Below are positions 1-12,963 of a stretch of 64,000 bases of DNA, piece by piece. Under the pieces are notes generated by a model, which was given only the letters and a program-made list of their open reading frames with translations, did not search any database and was not told the origin of the DNA. The DNA is taken from assembly GCA_963978905.1 (NCBI GenBank), contig OZ022259.1, positions 33,724,343 to 33,788,342 on the forward strand. The letters run 5' to 3'. Position 1 is the stretch's first letter. Every line of letters begins with the position of its first letter. The stretch comes from Trichostrongylus colubriformis (lineage: Eukaryota; Nematoda; Chromadorea; Rhabditida; Trichostrongylidae). The position numbers and the translations under genes were made by a program.

Positions 1-1142
1 GAGACATAAATATCAATAAAGGTGCTCGAATACGAAGATGCAAAACTGGGGAAAGAATCAGAAAACTGGTATACTTATAAAAAATTGAACTGTACAAAAA
101 CAAATGAACTTTACAGAGACTGCGTCGTGGTGTGCGACCAGTACTTATACTGGTCGTAATGGAAGATGACATCTGCCAGTCAACAACCCTTATTTCACTG
201 GAGAAAGTTGACCTTATAAAGGCAAGTTTCGGCACATCTCTTTCTCAGGATAATGTATTTCGACAGCAAAAAGCCACAAGAAGTCGGTATCGAAGCATCG
301 CCCAGAGATTCCTCAGCTGCTTCATTCAGCTTGTCTTCTTCAGGTCATCTGATGCGATTCCTCTTTTCGTTCAGAATGGTCAACTCCACAGCGCACAATT
401 AAAAGCGGCTTCAAAAAAACCTCGAACATAACTGGAAGCTACCAGTTATCGCTCCCCTGGATTCCTTCTGTTTGAAGGCTTAGTCTAGCTCATAGCTGAG
501 AAAAATCTTCGAAAAAGAAACGTCTTTTCCGTCCTTGTCGTGCAGTTCTACATCAGTAAGTTGCCCACGTGTTGGCAGACCGGACTCGATATTTTTGTTG
601 ATTTGATTAGGGTCAGTCATTGATTATAGTTGGTTCATAGTCACCAGGATGTGATTTCAAAAGGTATCAAAAGTCACTGTACCCCCTACATGCTTGTAAG
701 ATCTTCCATAAAATAAATAAAACAAATTCAAGATAAATGAGTAAGACACCAATAATGAGGCACTGCTTTCATGCTGGTGATGGCTTAGAAAACCTAGCCG
801 GCTAGTCATTTCTTTTGAGCGCAGAGGTCATGAAGCTGTAAGGTAAACATAAGCATTTCGTAACAAATAGTGAATGTGATTTGTGAACAGCTCCCACAAG
901 TTTCCGATGGGATTAAAAGTTCGCTCTCAGGTTATCCTGAGAACAATGCTAACAGTGGGGGCTGAGACTATGCAAAACGGACTGTCTTGTGACAGGTAGA
1001 GAGAACTATGGACACCTTGATTTCATTTGAAATCATGTGACTGGATGTCATCAATACAAAAAAATTTTCGCTCTTTTAGGACGTCGAACGACTGATGCTC
1101 TTATGGCTGATTGATAATTGGGTAGATGACAAATGATCATCA

Positions 1143-1397
1143 TAAAAAGCCTTCTACATGAATAGAATCAGGAACGACCCAGAAAATATTCAAGATATAA
1201 ATAAATAGCATAGCAGACACCACGAAAATTACAAAAATATGCTCCATAGTCAAGCCGAAGACTGAACCCTTTTCTTCCGAAGGGTCATTTCGTGATAACA
1301 ATGTTTGTTTAGCGGTAATAAAAACATGTACAGCCCAACAAATTGATCCCTCTATAAGTAGCCAAATGGTCGAAGGGTTTGGAAGGGTATGTAACAT
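1143..1397 (-). CDS. possible small membrane protein or terminal exon (unrecognised)
   Basis: An 85-codon minus-strand ORF runs from an ATG whose reading frame is closed just upstream by a stop, to a TGA. It contains two hydrophobic stretches, one near residues 12-28 and a stronger one near residues 52-72, separated by a charged loop with DPSEEKG. That pattern would suit a two-TM peptide or the last exon of a larger multi-pass protein. I do not recognise the family and see no convincing upstream exon. It could equally be a chance ORF in AT-rich DNA. Confidence 0.2.
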
Positions 1398-2572
1398 TGT
1401 TATCGAATTTTATACAGCTCGAATTCGGATTTGCCTGTTCGAAAGATGCACGCCTCGAGCGTTTTGTATCCAAAACATAAAGGAGTGCAAAGGAAAATTG
1501 ACATCGGGCAATTTTACTATGGGGATCACCCCTCGGGTGCATTACTTTCCTTTTTTTCCATCATAATGTATCAAACGGCAACGAGAGGTAGCTACTATGT
1601 GCGCGCAACTCGGAGCGATCAACTCATCTCAGTGGCCACTTACAAAGGGTAATCCAACTGTAACGCTTTCTTCTGTGTTCTCTCGATAGAATAGGAAATT
1701 TTTCATAAAGAATCAGCATTTTCGAACTCGATAAATGTTCACTATCAGGCTTAATCGAAGTACGGAGGTACCTGTGGTTTTCGGCGCGGAACATGCGCAT
1801 GAGGCATCCTAGCAAGTTCAACCGAATCTTTCCCCGAGGTTTAGATTACTGTTGGCACTTCCTTGAATCTGCGATGCATTACTGCATGAGATCTGGAACT
1901 GGCCTTTTGATTAACCCACAAAATCATTCTTATCCAAAAACTTCAAAAAAGGTGTTAAATTCGAATACATACCCCACGTTTATTGCGATTAGGAAGTGCC
2001 TTTGGATTTTGCTAATTGTGACAAACCCATCCTGCCATTCAAATAGTAATCAGTGTCGAGCCTCTGTAGGGAGCGGTTCCTTCACTCAGGAGAATTTCCT
2101 ATAAGGACATCAACACTTTTCCAGATCCACCAAGTTGATGAGCGACAGTGGTTGAATCACCGAGCAGAAGTCTGGCGAACAGAGAAGGGAAGACATTTCG
2201 TTTTTTTCTTCTCACCCCGGCTTTTGAAGTTTTTAATTGCTTAACGGAATCGTCTACGGAAAAATGATTTTCTCTGTCCCCCATATACTTTTATTGTATT
2301 TGCCAGTCTTGTGTGAGCACACGCATAGTTTTTCAAAAAAGTGAGAATGCGGCTAAGATACAGCACCACAGAGTCTCGGCCGGGTGGGCGGGGCTTGGTA
2401 GCAAGGGCCTACCTCGTCGTTCGCAGCGGTCGGAGACGCATTGTAAGAACAGAAATTACGTTAACAGTCCCACTCTCCATTTCCAATCGCGACGGACGAC
2501 GGGACGTGACTTTTAATCGGAGGCCCCGCCCACCTGGTCAAGAACTTGCTGAGCTGTGTCTTGGTCGAATTC

Positions 2573-2690
2573 TCACTTTTTCGCGTGAAACTTTGCAAGC
2601 GGCCCTTTTTAGGCAGATAAACATGAATATATGGGTAACAAAGAAGCTCATTTTTCCGTGGACGATCCCTTCAAGGGCACAGTTCGCAGG
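2573..2690. repeat. interspersed repeat, copy 1 of 3
   Basis: This stretch shares a diverged block with 18177-18290 and 61560-61670. All three contain TGAAACTTTGCA, then a GGCCC/GTCCT block, then ATGGGTAACA or ATGGATAGCA, then CCGTGGACGA-like sequence. The order and spacing of these blocks are kept, so the copies share ancestry. No coding capacity is conserved between them. Confidence 0.6.
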
Positions 2691-2708
2691 TCCTTCCACA
2701 ACGCGTCT

Positions 2709-2745
2709 GTTATCCACGTAGGTACGTGGTACCCACGTGGATAAC
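2709..2745. repeat. 37-bp near-perfect palindrome
   Basis: GTTATCCACGT is followed by a short centre and then its reverse complement ACGTGGATAAC. A further half-site (ACCTACGTGGATAAC) lies at about 2879-2893, so the motif probably marks the ends of a small inverted-repeat element of about 180 bp. Confidence 0.55.
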
Positions 2746-3839
2746 AAGCATGATGTGTGCCATCACGGCAGCGCGATAGTGAGTGCTAAAGGCGTAAAGA
2801 ACCCGTAAATGAGATGGCGGCCACCACCTCGAGATAGCCCACTCCCATCTACGATTTAGCCAGCGGGACAGCGGTGGTACCTACGTGGATAACAAACATG
2901 ATATCGACTGCGATAAAATAAGATAGGGGAAATCCCCATAGTAACAGCAGCCTTATCGAATGATTCCATAGCGTGAAAACTTGTAGGAAAGCTTATTTCT
3001 AGGTTGCAAACTCGTCGAAGCCAAAGGTCAGGAGCACCTTATTTTTACAAGTTTTCTTTGTTTCTGCCTTCTCCACATTCGTGTTGTTGAGCACACCCAG
3101 GATCTTTATGGAGCACGACGAGGAACGAAAATTATTGTGATCTATTCCCTCAAGTTAACATTTTTTGAGCATTTCTCAGCCTAAAATGACATGCCCGAGG
3201 AGCGTGTAATATCTGTCTTATCAAATTGCAGATGAATTGAAGGCTTACACCTTTTTTATTCACTTAGGCTTCCGTAGCTTGTTTATCATAAGCATATGTA
3301 CTTATTAAGAGCGATAGATAAAGGACGATTCTGCAAGCTGCATGCTAGGCATGAGCGAGTGAAGACATCTCCCCCGATTTTTACAAGTGCTGATGTCATG
3401 GGTATCTATGATGTCGAGTCTAGACAGAAGAGTGTCGACCTTTCTGCTCCTGCCACCGCTCCGACAGACCGAGCGATGCGACCGTGTCGGCGTCCGGTGG
3501 CTTTCCGCCGGCGGCTTCTACTGTGCTGTATAGCTATGATACTTTGGTGCTCATAATCAAGGATGATTACTTGAAGAGTTCCAGATGGGGGAACTCAGTC
3601 CCCATCGAGTGCATCTTGCGACAATACAGAACTCTGAAGGTACTGAAAACAACCCAGGACCACACTAATATACGAGCCGGAGTGATGGAAACAGGGTGTA
3701 TAAATTGGAGCGTGTACCATAATGTTAGGATCTCGCTTGCGATGTTGCCCGCGCGACATCCGCGCGCGAGTTGACTGCATTTGGTAGGAATCGCATGTGG
3801 TTGCGGAAATAGGGCAGCCACCATATCTACCCTTGTTTA

Positions 3840-4347
3840 CAGTAGCGCTCAAAAGTCTTCGGCGAAATGGTCTTTCACTTGGGTTTTTTCACTTGTAACT
3901 TTTTTGCAACTGCACCGATTTAAGAGAAATTTTAGTATGTTGTACTCGGAGACACTGCATACTTAATATACTATTTTGGCGCGCAACGGTGTAGGTTACG
4001 TGGTTATATGAAATTTTTTAATTTTGGCATGCCATCGCTATGCCGTCCCGCTGTGCCGCTGTCATCAAAAGTCGTGGTCTTTCTACAAAATATTAATGTT
4101 CTCTGAGGCTTGCTCTTTTTGTTTTTGTATAGAAAGCCGTTTTTCTTGAACAAGCCTCTTACTTTTTTTTGGGTGGTCTTGTAGTAAATTCTTGTAAAAA
4201 ATCATGAAAAGTGGCAAGCGGCGCTCAAGTAGTAGGAAATGTTGACAATAGGTTCAGGCACCACATATTAAAATTTTGTCAAATTTGGTCAAGTAGAAAA
4301 AAAGTTATGACAAAAAAGTTTTGGCCGAAGACTTTTGAGCGCTACTG
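3840..4347. mobile_element. Tc1/mariner-type MITE, 508 bp
   Basis: The element starts with CAGTAGCGCTCAAAAGTC and ends with the exact reverse complement of that sequence; the matching terminal inverted repeats extend to about 23-25 bp. Both ends are flanked by TA, the target duplicated by Tc1/mariner transposases. The interior is AT-rich with poly-T runs and has no transposase-like ORF, so this is a non-autonomous copy. The nearly identical ends suggest fairly recent movement. Confidence 0.85.
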
Positions 4348-5717
4348 TATATTCATTGTACTTCAATACTGAGCTTGTTTTTGAATTGTTTCATCTCAGT
4401 AGGGGGATCCGGCAGAATTCAGTTTGTTTTGAATATTTTCATTCACCCTTCGTTGATAATAGCGTATTGCATGCATTCATTCCATTTACTACGTAAATTA
4501 TACATTTCCTATTGTATCGGATTGAGACGCCGTGCGCTTTGGCGTTTGCACACGATCGTCTAGGGAGAAGGAGCTCGGCGATGAATAATTCACTTCCTCC
4601 GTAATGCGAAAGTCCGTTTTGCAAAAATGGATTGTTTCCCTCACCTCGGAACTGCTTCTCCTTAGGCTGAGGCAGAAGCTATCCACGTTTCTAATGTCTT
4701 CGTTCTGATATGCAAGTAAGGATGATCCATAGCACAGAATGCAATTTTGCAAGGATGATAAATAGCTTAGGAAATGGAATAAATGCATGCAACACGCTGT
4801 CATCATCAAGAGTTAACTGAAAACGTTTAAACTCAATTAAAGACACCGGTATGGGTGAATTTGGCGAATTGGGGGATTATGGAAGTAGAGGTGCTCAGCA
4901 ATTTAACAGTGAAGAGAAAACGACATAAAATGGCGAAAAAAACCGAGAAATAGGAGCCCGAAAATCCCCCTTCTCTCTCTCGTCCTCTGCGTCTCTAGCC
5001 GAAGTGGACTGAAGACAGGCCAGAGTCTGAACCAGCCGGCCGCGATTGTTGTCCCGCAACTCCACGGCGACTCCCCCGGCCGCATAACCGCATAACGGCA
5101 TGCCGAGCTGCGTGGTCGTTGTAGGACCCCAAACCGCGTTTTTTCAATGCGATTTTCGCCACATATGACCTCTTCTGAAGTAGAAGTTCGTTTTCAGAGA
5201 GCATGTACTCCCAGATCTCAGTTTTCCCTTACCCCTACTGGTGCCTTTAAATTAAACCGAACTCTGTCTATCGATATGAAACATTTAGAAAACAAGCTCA
5301 GAATAGCGGCGAAATGAATAAAAATAGACGTAGGTTACGGTAGCCGCCCTTGGTACGCAATTGCACGCGATTCTCACTGACAGCAGCCGACTCGCGCTCG
5401 TCGCTCTGCGCCGCACGGAATCCTGCCAAAGGGTACACACCCTGGAAAGGCTGGCACACGATAACAAGATCAGTCTCTGTGAAGAAGGGGAGTTGGGAGG
5501 AATTAGCATAACTGACAGAAGAATTCCCTTCTGCTTCTGCGGAAAGGACAAGAAATTAGGCTGTACCGAGAGTTTCCAGCCTTTCCTATTACTATTTTTT
5601 GTACATTCATTACTGATTGAAAACTCACTTTCACTTGCGTCCTGAAGCGAACTTTTGCGCTATAATTGACTTATCATCATTGCTTGATAAACCCCCTTTC
5701 CCAAGATTTTTTGAAGC
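4348..5717. other. intergenic, no gene seen
   Basis: Overlapping ORFs on both strands between 4.9 and 5.6 kb are short, compositionally biased and have no family signature. The block ACCCCTACTGGTGCCTTTAA at 5231-5252 belongs to a motif seen at least six times in the window. Confidence 0.45.
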
Positions 5718-6040
5718 ATGTCAGAAGAGCAACTTCGGACGATATTTTTCTTCAACTACAAATTGAGTCAGTTTGCAGTCGAGACAGCTCGACAAGTTAA
5801 CCAGGTGTGGAGGCACAGTAGTGTTAGATAAAGCACCGTGCAACAATGGTTCAACAATTCCCTTCTGGAGATTTCAGCCTTGAAGATGAAACCCGTAGCG
5901 GTCTACCTAAAGCAATCCCTGACGAGGATCTGAAGGCCTGACCCATCCCAAGCAGTTTCAGTGATTGCAGGAAAGCTAGGCGTTGACGAATCCACTCTAT
6001 GAACACATCACCTACTCCGAGCAGCAAATAGGTAGGCCGT
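5718..6040 (+). pseudogene. mariner transposase N-terminal relic
   Basis: Translation from the ATG at 5718 begins MSEEQLRTIFFF and continues with a typical mariner (SETMAR-like) helix-turn-helix start: an ETAR motif, then TVQQWF, then in another frame SLEDETRSG. These fragments keep the family order but need at least one frameshift and cross several stops. The catalytic domain is absent or unrecognisable. This is a dead relic of the DNA-binding half of a mariner transposase. Confidence 0.8.
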
Positions 6041-6177
6041 CATATTCTCTGAGCTCCCAAGGAGTGAGAGGTTTTGATAGTGACATCAATTTTACTGGCG
6101 CTCTCAGTTCTGAGGGACAGCAAAACTGGTTTGAGAGAATTCGGCAGAGAATATCTTAACTAACAAAGGAGGTGTTT

Positions 6178-6310
6178 CAACTTCCCATGGAACTTTGAGT
6201 TGAGACTCAGATCAATCGATGGAGACCGTGAAAACCAAAATTGCTAAATGCCATTCTGAAGCTAGGAGGGGTCAAACTTTGCTTGTGATGCCTCAATGGC
6301 GAGGCGCTTC
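6178..6310 (+). repeat. foldback arm, family A, copy 1
   Basis: The arm begins CTTCCCATGGAACTTTGA and contains ATCGATGGA, AGGAGGGGTCAAACTTTGCT and CCTCAATGGCGAGGCGC. Its reverse complement recurs at 7045-7220, and further copies lie at 11925-12110 (same strand) and 12964-13112 (opposite strand). Confidence 0.75.
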
Positions 6311-6344
6311 ATCATCCGCATGACCAGTGCGCAGCATGGTCCCC

Positions 6345-6420
6345 GTGGCTCAGTGGTAGTGTCCCAGTTCTGAAGACGCAAAACAGCGGGTTTGCTCCTC
6401 GTCGAGGCGCACTTCTTTGC
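6345..6420 (+). repeat. tRNA-like SINE head, copy 1
   Basis: The segment contains GTGGCTCAGTGGTAGTG, a very good pol III A-box (compare TRGYNNARNNG). About 33 nt later comes GGGTTTGCTCCTCG, close to a B-box (GGTTCGANNCC). The intervening sequence does not fold into a full cloverleaf and there is no acceptor-stem match, so this is not a functional tRNA. Similar A/B arrangements at about 12125-12210 (plus) and 12820-12900 (minus) point to a tRNA-derived SINE family. Confidence 0.6.
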
Positions 6421-7044
6421 ATTTCGTGTTTCATCGTCAGTAAGCGCTTTTCTTTCACTCCTGTACGTTTCCTTGTATGGTATTCGCGCGTAGGGGGTCG
6501 AATTACCCCTCTGTGCAAATTTCCAGCCGGATCCAGTTTTTGGCCCAACTTCGGAAACTTAGGGGTGGCCAGGGGTTAAGTAGGAGTTTTTTAATTTCCT
6601 TCCACAAAAAATCCTGCAAGCTGAACAAGATAACCTAAACATACCTATCACACTTGCCCATCACACTAAACGCACGTAACAAGCGCCAAATAAGAGCATT
6701 TGCCGGGCAAGAGTCAACGACTTCTCCTTTGTTGAATGTGCCAGCCCATCAATTTTTGGAGATTTGGTCAAAATCTCGAATCTGCTGAAAACTTGTTCCA
6801 TAAGGTAATTTGATCCCCTGAACACGAAAATCACACTGGGTTTTGCGTGAAACCGTATGGCTTGCGCGCTAGGGGCTCCCAAACGTACCATAAAATGGTA
6901 TTATTTTTTCAGAAAAACCTTCATAACTTGTTTCAGGTAATTGTTTGACAGATTCTGATAACAGATTTGAGATCAGCATTCAAAAGCGCGTGCAGTGATA
7001 TGTGTCTCATTGCAAATGGCCATTTCGACAAACCGTCTGATGAC

Positions 7045-7220
7045 AAAGCGCCTCGCCATTGAGGCATCACAAGCAAACTTTGATCCCTCCTAACTCGCTT
7101 CAAAACGGCATTTGCAATTTTGTTTTCACAGTCATAATCAGCGTTCGAAGCTCTATCGATGGATCTGGGTCTCATTTCAAAGTTCCATGGGAAGTAGAAG
7201 CCCTTTCCTTGTAAGTGAAG
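7045..7220 (-). repeat. foldback arm, family A, copy 2
   Basis: This is the inverted counterpart of 6178-6310, sharing the reverse complements of the CCATGGAACTTTGA, ATCGAT and GGCGAGGCGC blocks. With copy 1 it encloses about 735 bp that include the tRNA-like head. Confidence 0.75.
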
Positions 7221-9349
7221 ATAGTAGATTGCTGTTGATGAAGCACACCACTCCATTGCCTCCACTGATGCTGCGTGACAATAAGTTCTTGAAGATGTCC
7301 AATTCTGACACGACAGCGATCTTTCCTAACAATGGAGCGTAGAGTGCAACATCTACTGAAGCCATGATGTTAGGTCGGCACTGGTTCCCTTAATTTTCAC
7401 CTCAGACTTAGCATTCTGTAGCAATCATATTAAAAAGTTACCAATGTGCATTTTCTGTTATACCTGACTACCTCTTCTTACCTCTTGGTTACGGTGTGTT
7501 GCAATCTCGCCAAAGTTCGCTCGGATTGGACTGAGGAAGCTGTTGGGCCTGCTCTCTAAAAGTTCAATTTTTGAAAATACTCGTTCATTTGGGAGAGCAT
7601 CGAGTGAATGAGTTGAAATTGCCACACTTTTCTAGAGCACCCTTGACAATCTTTGCAAAGGGAGATTGCCCAGCATCATGAAGGAAGAGCGATTATCCCT
7701 GTCTGTGGAGACTCCTCAGTTACTCGGCCTTATATCAGTCAAGCTGCAGTGTAAGGATGGTTTTTGAAGGTTCCAAGCTCCAGCATTTCCTAGTGCCCTA
7801 ACTTACAACTAAAAACATTTCACGGATTTCTTGAAAAAATCCTAATTCAATCGTGACATCGCTCACTCAAGCTGTCCTCGCACCTAGACCATTATTTCTT
7901 AACTATGACGCAGCTACTAAGCAGTCTTGGTAGCCTTCACAAGTTCAAGAAATTTCTATGGAAGAATTATCTGAGGGAGTGCATCAAAACACTCAGAATC
8001 AAGGCAGATAGCACAAGAGGTCTCTTGGTGCGCGTGTCGTTCACTGCGATGCCACCACACAACAACTGCTGAGCCCGATGACCCAATTCGTGTGTCCTGA
8101 CACACACGAAATGGGATCAGTTTTATTTATCTGGGATGACGCTTCGATGCCGCCGTTAACGTACAGACAGCGAAACCTTATTACAGCTATTCTACAGTCA
8201 AAACAGCATCAATAAAATGTCGATCTCCTTTTTACCGCATACTCTACTTCCATTCAAAATCATTGTAACACGAATATGATACTACCCTATTTACTAATCT
8301 CACAACGAGCAGGATTTCTGGATGCCAGCAAAAAAGCCTTCATTTAGAGAAAATCAGAAATCTTTCTTACAATAGTAGGGCACTCTTCCTTCCATAGTTT
8401 GACTCTCATTTTCTGTAAGTTCGCAACAGGTTCGTTCTTTCGAATTTCAATCTGAAGTCTGAAATTTCGCACAATTTTTTATGTCAACTTACACTACGCA
8501 GCAGGTATACCAAAAACCCTCGAACTGACACAATTCAATGCATTTTGATTTTTATCAAAGCCAGCAACTTTTCCTCTGAGGCCTTCCATCTCCCTCCGCA
8601 CACATTCAGCAGACACGCAGAGGAATCGTTTTGCTAGTCTAAATCTGTTCTTGCCCTAAGGAGACCTTACCAAGTATAATAGAGCGTTTCAAGTTGTTCG
8701 ATCGTAAAAGTAACGCGTCTGAATTGAATGTTTATGGCATAACAAGGTGGTCATATTCATTGATGTCACCCGTGGGTCTCCACTTTTGAACAGTAGACTA
8801 TCATGAACCGCGCTACCATCATCTTAGGGGTCACTCGGTGACCTTTTCTGTTTCCTACAGTATCCGTCATTAGCAGAATGCTTTGTTCACTGTGGCACTC
8901 GCGACAAGGTGCTCCTAAGTGGTAGTGCCGGAAATGAAGGTGAGCTCGGTGAGTGGACTCTATCGGCTTTTCCGTTTGTATGGCTGTCAGGCACTGTGAC
9001 TCTTCAAATCTATAGAGTGAGATGTCGCGGAAAGGTAACCCTCAACGTATCGCGCGCAACACATATGTAGTATTACACGAAATTCGAACCACAATTTTTT
9101 AGTTTTTTGAAAAGGTGCCGTGGCCAATTGCTAACACCATATGTTTTCATATATGGGGAATAACTTATATTTTTAGGACCCCTCTCCTAGGAAAAAGTAG
9201 GTAGGATTTGGGCAACGTGCTTTTAACAGCATATGGAGCAAGCAATAACAAAACAAATTCCCTGTTTGTGACCGTATACGAATGCATGCACTTCTTCTAA
9301 TCTTTTTGAATCTTAACAATAACAGTCTTAACCTAGAAAACTTGGTGTT
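7221..9349. other. intergenic, no gene seen
   Basis: No ORF of interest occurs on either strand. The sequence is AT-rich with no clear inverted or tandem repeats. Confidence 0.5.
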
Positions 9350-9795
9350 GGTTTCGCTAAAGGAACTGAAGGGGTCCGAACAAAGCTGAAGATGCAAAGA
9401 AATGATCATTTTGTAACGAGCATTCAAAGTTAGAAGCCATAATCGGTGGAAAAACCGGATTCAAAAGCGCGGCGCTGTGGTGTGTATTTTCATCATATTC
9501 GCATCATCACACTGACTATCCGAGTTCTCCGCTGTAGAGTTGTCATTTGTTGTCTCGTAGAGTGTATTTCATTCATTCGTGATGATGTGAGACAACACAC
9601 AGCAACAAACAAGTGAAGCAACTGAATGAAGAATAAGCGACAGCGTTAGAAAAAAGTGTGATAACAATTAAAACTTAATGAATTCACTTTCGACGTCTTG
9701 GCAAGGTACCGTGTGTGCATTACGGCAACTACAAGCCACCTTCCTCCCATACCGTAGTCCATAATTGCCCTTTCCGGTGTTTTTGAGGGGCAGCT
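9350..9795. repeat. interspersed repeat, family B, copy 1
   Basis: This block is colinear with 48885-49360. Shared segments include GAAGATGCAAAGAAATGA, CATTTTGTAA, AAAAGCGCG followed by GGTGTGTATT, CCGAGTT.TCCGCTGTAG, and a distal end with a (T/C)CCGGTGT or TCTGGTGT motif. No coding potential is conserved. The second copy sits inside a TANGO6 intron. Confidence 0.7.
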
Positions 9796-11924
9796 AAGTT
9801 GTTAATGACCTGTAATTTAAAAAAAAAACTGAAACTGCATCATTATGATGATTTTGGGAATAGTTAAGGAAACCTTTCTCTCACAAACGGAATATTTGGT
9901 ATTCATCGTTGGAGCTTCTGCTCGGGAATATAAAGCACCATGAAATCCAAGTCTGACATCAGCGCAGAGAACCATACTTCTCTTTGAAATAATTGGAGGT
10001 CAACAGGACATCTACTCGCATCTACAGATGAAACTTCGACCAAATTAGTGCTCTATCGGTCGTGGCCCTACCACCTTCTTAGTTGCACAAAAATTTAATG
10101 TGTTTAGATTAGTGGTAAACACGAAATAATTCTCACAATGGTACAATGACATGACTGATAGATATGTTGTTTCCCATATTCGAAAAAACCTATCCTAACC
10201 GTTTCGACGCTTCATACCAACCGAAAACAGACGCTCGGGTGTGGCCAAGTGCAATACCATGTGTGCACGATTTGAAAAGAAAACAGATCCGGTCCATTGT
10301 TGTGTTAATGTATGGAAGAGCAGTAGCGTCACTTAGCATTTGCAGCATGCAGGTGAGTGGATCCTACCAGTAATGAAAGACGATCATCACTGTTTCTGCT
10401 GCAAATTGTCAACGACTGAAAGAGAGGGCTGCACAAAGTCAGGTCCGAAAGAAAAAAATATAAGAATCGAAAAGAATGGATAAAAACTACAACACTGGCA
10501 AATTTCCCAATTGGGCAATACGAGCTCCAACCTCGTCCGGTTTTGCTCGGGTGTGTTTCAAAGCTACTTGGTTACTTGTTCCCTTGAAGCAAGCTGCTTC
10601 GAAGCAGCCTAGCAGTGAGTGGTCACGGGGGCGGGGGACTGAACGGATGAGGTTACTTAACTCTGTGGCTGAACAGGTAAGACATGCTACTTTGTTTTTC
10701 TCAAGCAATACATTGTTTGGTCCTAGGAAGCAACATCAGAATGGCTGTGCAAGTTTCAATCAAAATTCTAGAAAAGTGTCTGAGCAGTAGGGCGAAAGGA
10801 CTCCGAGAACGATGTCTACCAGTATGCCTCTGCAGATGACTCGAAGTGCCTGACTCTTTTGAATGAACGAAGAATACGGGAACCGTCCGTGAACGTGCAT
10901 ATGTATGTATGATATTAAGATAGGGACCAACTTATCGCCGTTTCTTGTTTGCACTTTTTTTACAAATTTTCTTTTATCGGAAGTGCTTTTTGTGTTCTAC
11001 AAGGACACGCTAATATTTTTGTCTCGCCTGAAATGAAGTGAATCTTTCCATGGTGCAAACCTTTAAAATGCATGTTTCGCGCTGCTTACAACAGCGCTGT
11101 CGGCACTTGGCCATTCGTCAATAGTGAACATACGAAGATTGCTCAAGAGCCTGTGCCGTTGTTAGAAAATCATGGTGAAGGTTCGAACTTTCTACTGGTG
11201 TTTGAGAGAACTTGGAATCATCGCTAGCTTCAAGTTTGAGCAAAACTACAAAGCATGAAACTATCAAGAGGTATCCGCTGATATTTATCGTACAATTCAA
11301 CTTGTGTGACAAGAATAAATACACATTTAAAAGGCAACGCTAAGAGTAAGAAGGAATTAAGAACTTGGATGACATGTTTTCTGAAAACAAACATCCCAGT
11401 TCAGAAGAACGTGATGTGTGCCGAAATTCGCGTTGAAAAGGAGCGGCTTGGGGCCTTATCACAATCCGCAGCATAGCCAGCCGTTCTGTCGTGAAACCGC
11501 CGGCGAGTTGCTACGAGGATGGGGCAACGCTCGCGGCAAGTTCGCCGGCTCACTTACCTCCTCGTCCGTCTGTATGTACGCCACCGGCTAGTGATGCTAA
11601 GGGGGGCGAAACGGAACGGGTGAAAAATTGGTTTTAGGGTTTATAATTCTCGGGTGTTTCGCCGTGTTCTTTCGTTCTTTTTTTTTTCTTATTATGCCGT
11701 TACATGCTGAACATCATGACCCTTAAATTTTCCACCTATTCCACAATCTGCCTAATTTACCCCTACCGGTGTATTTGAGAATAACTACACTGAACAAAAT
11801 TCGAACGAAAATGCAGTTAAACATCAGGGTAATTGAGGAAGGTCATCAGAAAAATCATGTACTCAAGTCTACGCTTGAGTTGTTACTGGACATGCTGTCA
11901 TATCAGTATACTCAACTTCTTACC
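9796..11924. other. intergenic, no gene seen
   Basis: Only short ORFs without family features are present. The dispersed motif ACCCCTACCGGTGTATTTGAG occurs at 11759-11780. Confidence 0.45.
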
Positions 11925-12110
11925 AGGAAGGGCTTTTTACTTCCCATGGAACTTTGAATAGGGACCCATATCATTCGATAGAGCTTCGAACGCTGATTAC
12001 GAATTGGAAAACTAAAAGTGCTACGGGCTGTTCCGAAGCGAGTTAGGAGGGGACAAAGTTTGCTTGTGATATCTCATTGGCGAGGCACTTTGCCGTCGGC
12101 ACGGCTGCTC
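11925..12110 (+). repeat. foldback arm, family A, copy 3
   Basis: This matches 6178-6310 in the same orientation: CTTCCCATGGAACTTTGAAT, GATAGAGCTTCGAACGC, GCGAGTTAGGAGGGGACAAA and CATTGGCGAGGC. It pairs with the inverted copy at 12964-13112. Confidence 0.75.
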
Positions 12111-12124
12111 TTGAACTATCAACG

Positions 12125-12210
12125 GCCACTGTGGCTTGCTGGTAGTGCTCCGGATCTGCAGCATAAAGGTTTTGTGTTTGCTCCCCTCCGGTGGAGATTT
12201 TTTTGCATTT
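12125..12210 (+). repeat. tRNA-like SINE head, copy 2
   Basis: TGTGGCTTGCTGGTAGTG (A-box-like) is followed about 45 nt later by GTTTGCTCCCCTCC (B-box-like), at the same position relative to the foldback arm as the head at 6345-6420. Confidence 0.5.
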
Positions 12211-12819
12211 TGTGTCTCATTGTCTACACGTTTACCTGAATGCCTAATATTATTACATGGTGCGTTCGGAAGCCCATAACGCGCGAGCCAGTCGTTCTCG
12301 TGCAAAACCAGTATGATTTTCGTGTTGAGGTAATCAAGTTACCCTAGGAGACGAGCTTTTAGCCAATTTGAACAGTGGAGAAGGCGTACTCTTGCCGAGC
12401 AATTGCTCTTATTTGACGCTTGTTTCGTACGTTCAGTGCGATGAGCAAGTGTAACAGGTATGTGTAGGTGATTATGTTCAGGTTCCAGGATTTTTTGTAG
12501 AAGAAAATTCAAAAAATTACCTGTTTACCCCCTAGCCACCCCTAATTTTCCTAAGTTGGACCAAAAACTGGATTCGGCTGAAAATTTGCACAGAGGGGTA
12601 ATTTGACCCCCTGTGCGCGAATATCATAATCCTTTTACGCAACAACGCCTAATTCGAGTGGTATGGGAGTCTCTTCGACCTGATGTGCTTCCCTTGTGAG
12701 TATTGTTAGTAGTTATAAATAAAGTGGCAAAGTAAATGATGGGTGTGATAGGTACCAGTACAAGGAAACGTTCAGAAGTGAAAGAAAAGCATTTTCTGGC
12801 CATGAAACACAAAACGCAA

Positions 12820-12900
12820 AAAGGCTCAACAGGCGGGGAGCATACCCAGCACCCCACGCCTGGAGACGAGGATCACTACCTTTGAGCCAACGTGGCTGTT
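12820..12900 (-). repeat. tRNA-like SINE head, copy 3
   Basis: Read on the minus strand, GTTGGCTCAAAGGTAGTG (A-box-like) is followed by GGTATGCTCCCCGCC (B-box-like). Downstream on the same strand the sequence resembles the tail of copy 1, including GGGGGTCAAATTACCCCTCT and CCAGTTTTTGG.CCAACTT. Confidence 0.55.
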
Positions 12901-12963
12901 GTGACATACATGATTAGCCGCGTTGACGAGTCACCACTAGCAGAGTCCCCCGTCGATGAGTCT

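Larger units (their letters stand above)
1..3839. other. gene-poor region; no supportable gene
   Basis: No ORF here can be joined into a convincing spliced gene. The best coding hint is a minus-strand ORF at 1143-1397 (85 codons, two hydrophobic stretches, ATG to TGA), listed separately. The minus strand around 195-350 also has an acidic open stretch in a single frame, but it cannot be tied to splice sites. At 2573-2690 there is a copy of an interspersed repeat also found near 18.2 and 61.6 kb, and at 2709-2745 a near-palindrome built on GTTATCCACGT. Otherwise the sequence is AT-rich and unremarkable. Confidence 0.5.

Noticed and set aside
6345..6420. Functional tRNA gene
   Set aside because: A- and B-box-like motifs exist but there is no acceptor stem or complete cloverleaf, and similar copies sit in repeats.
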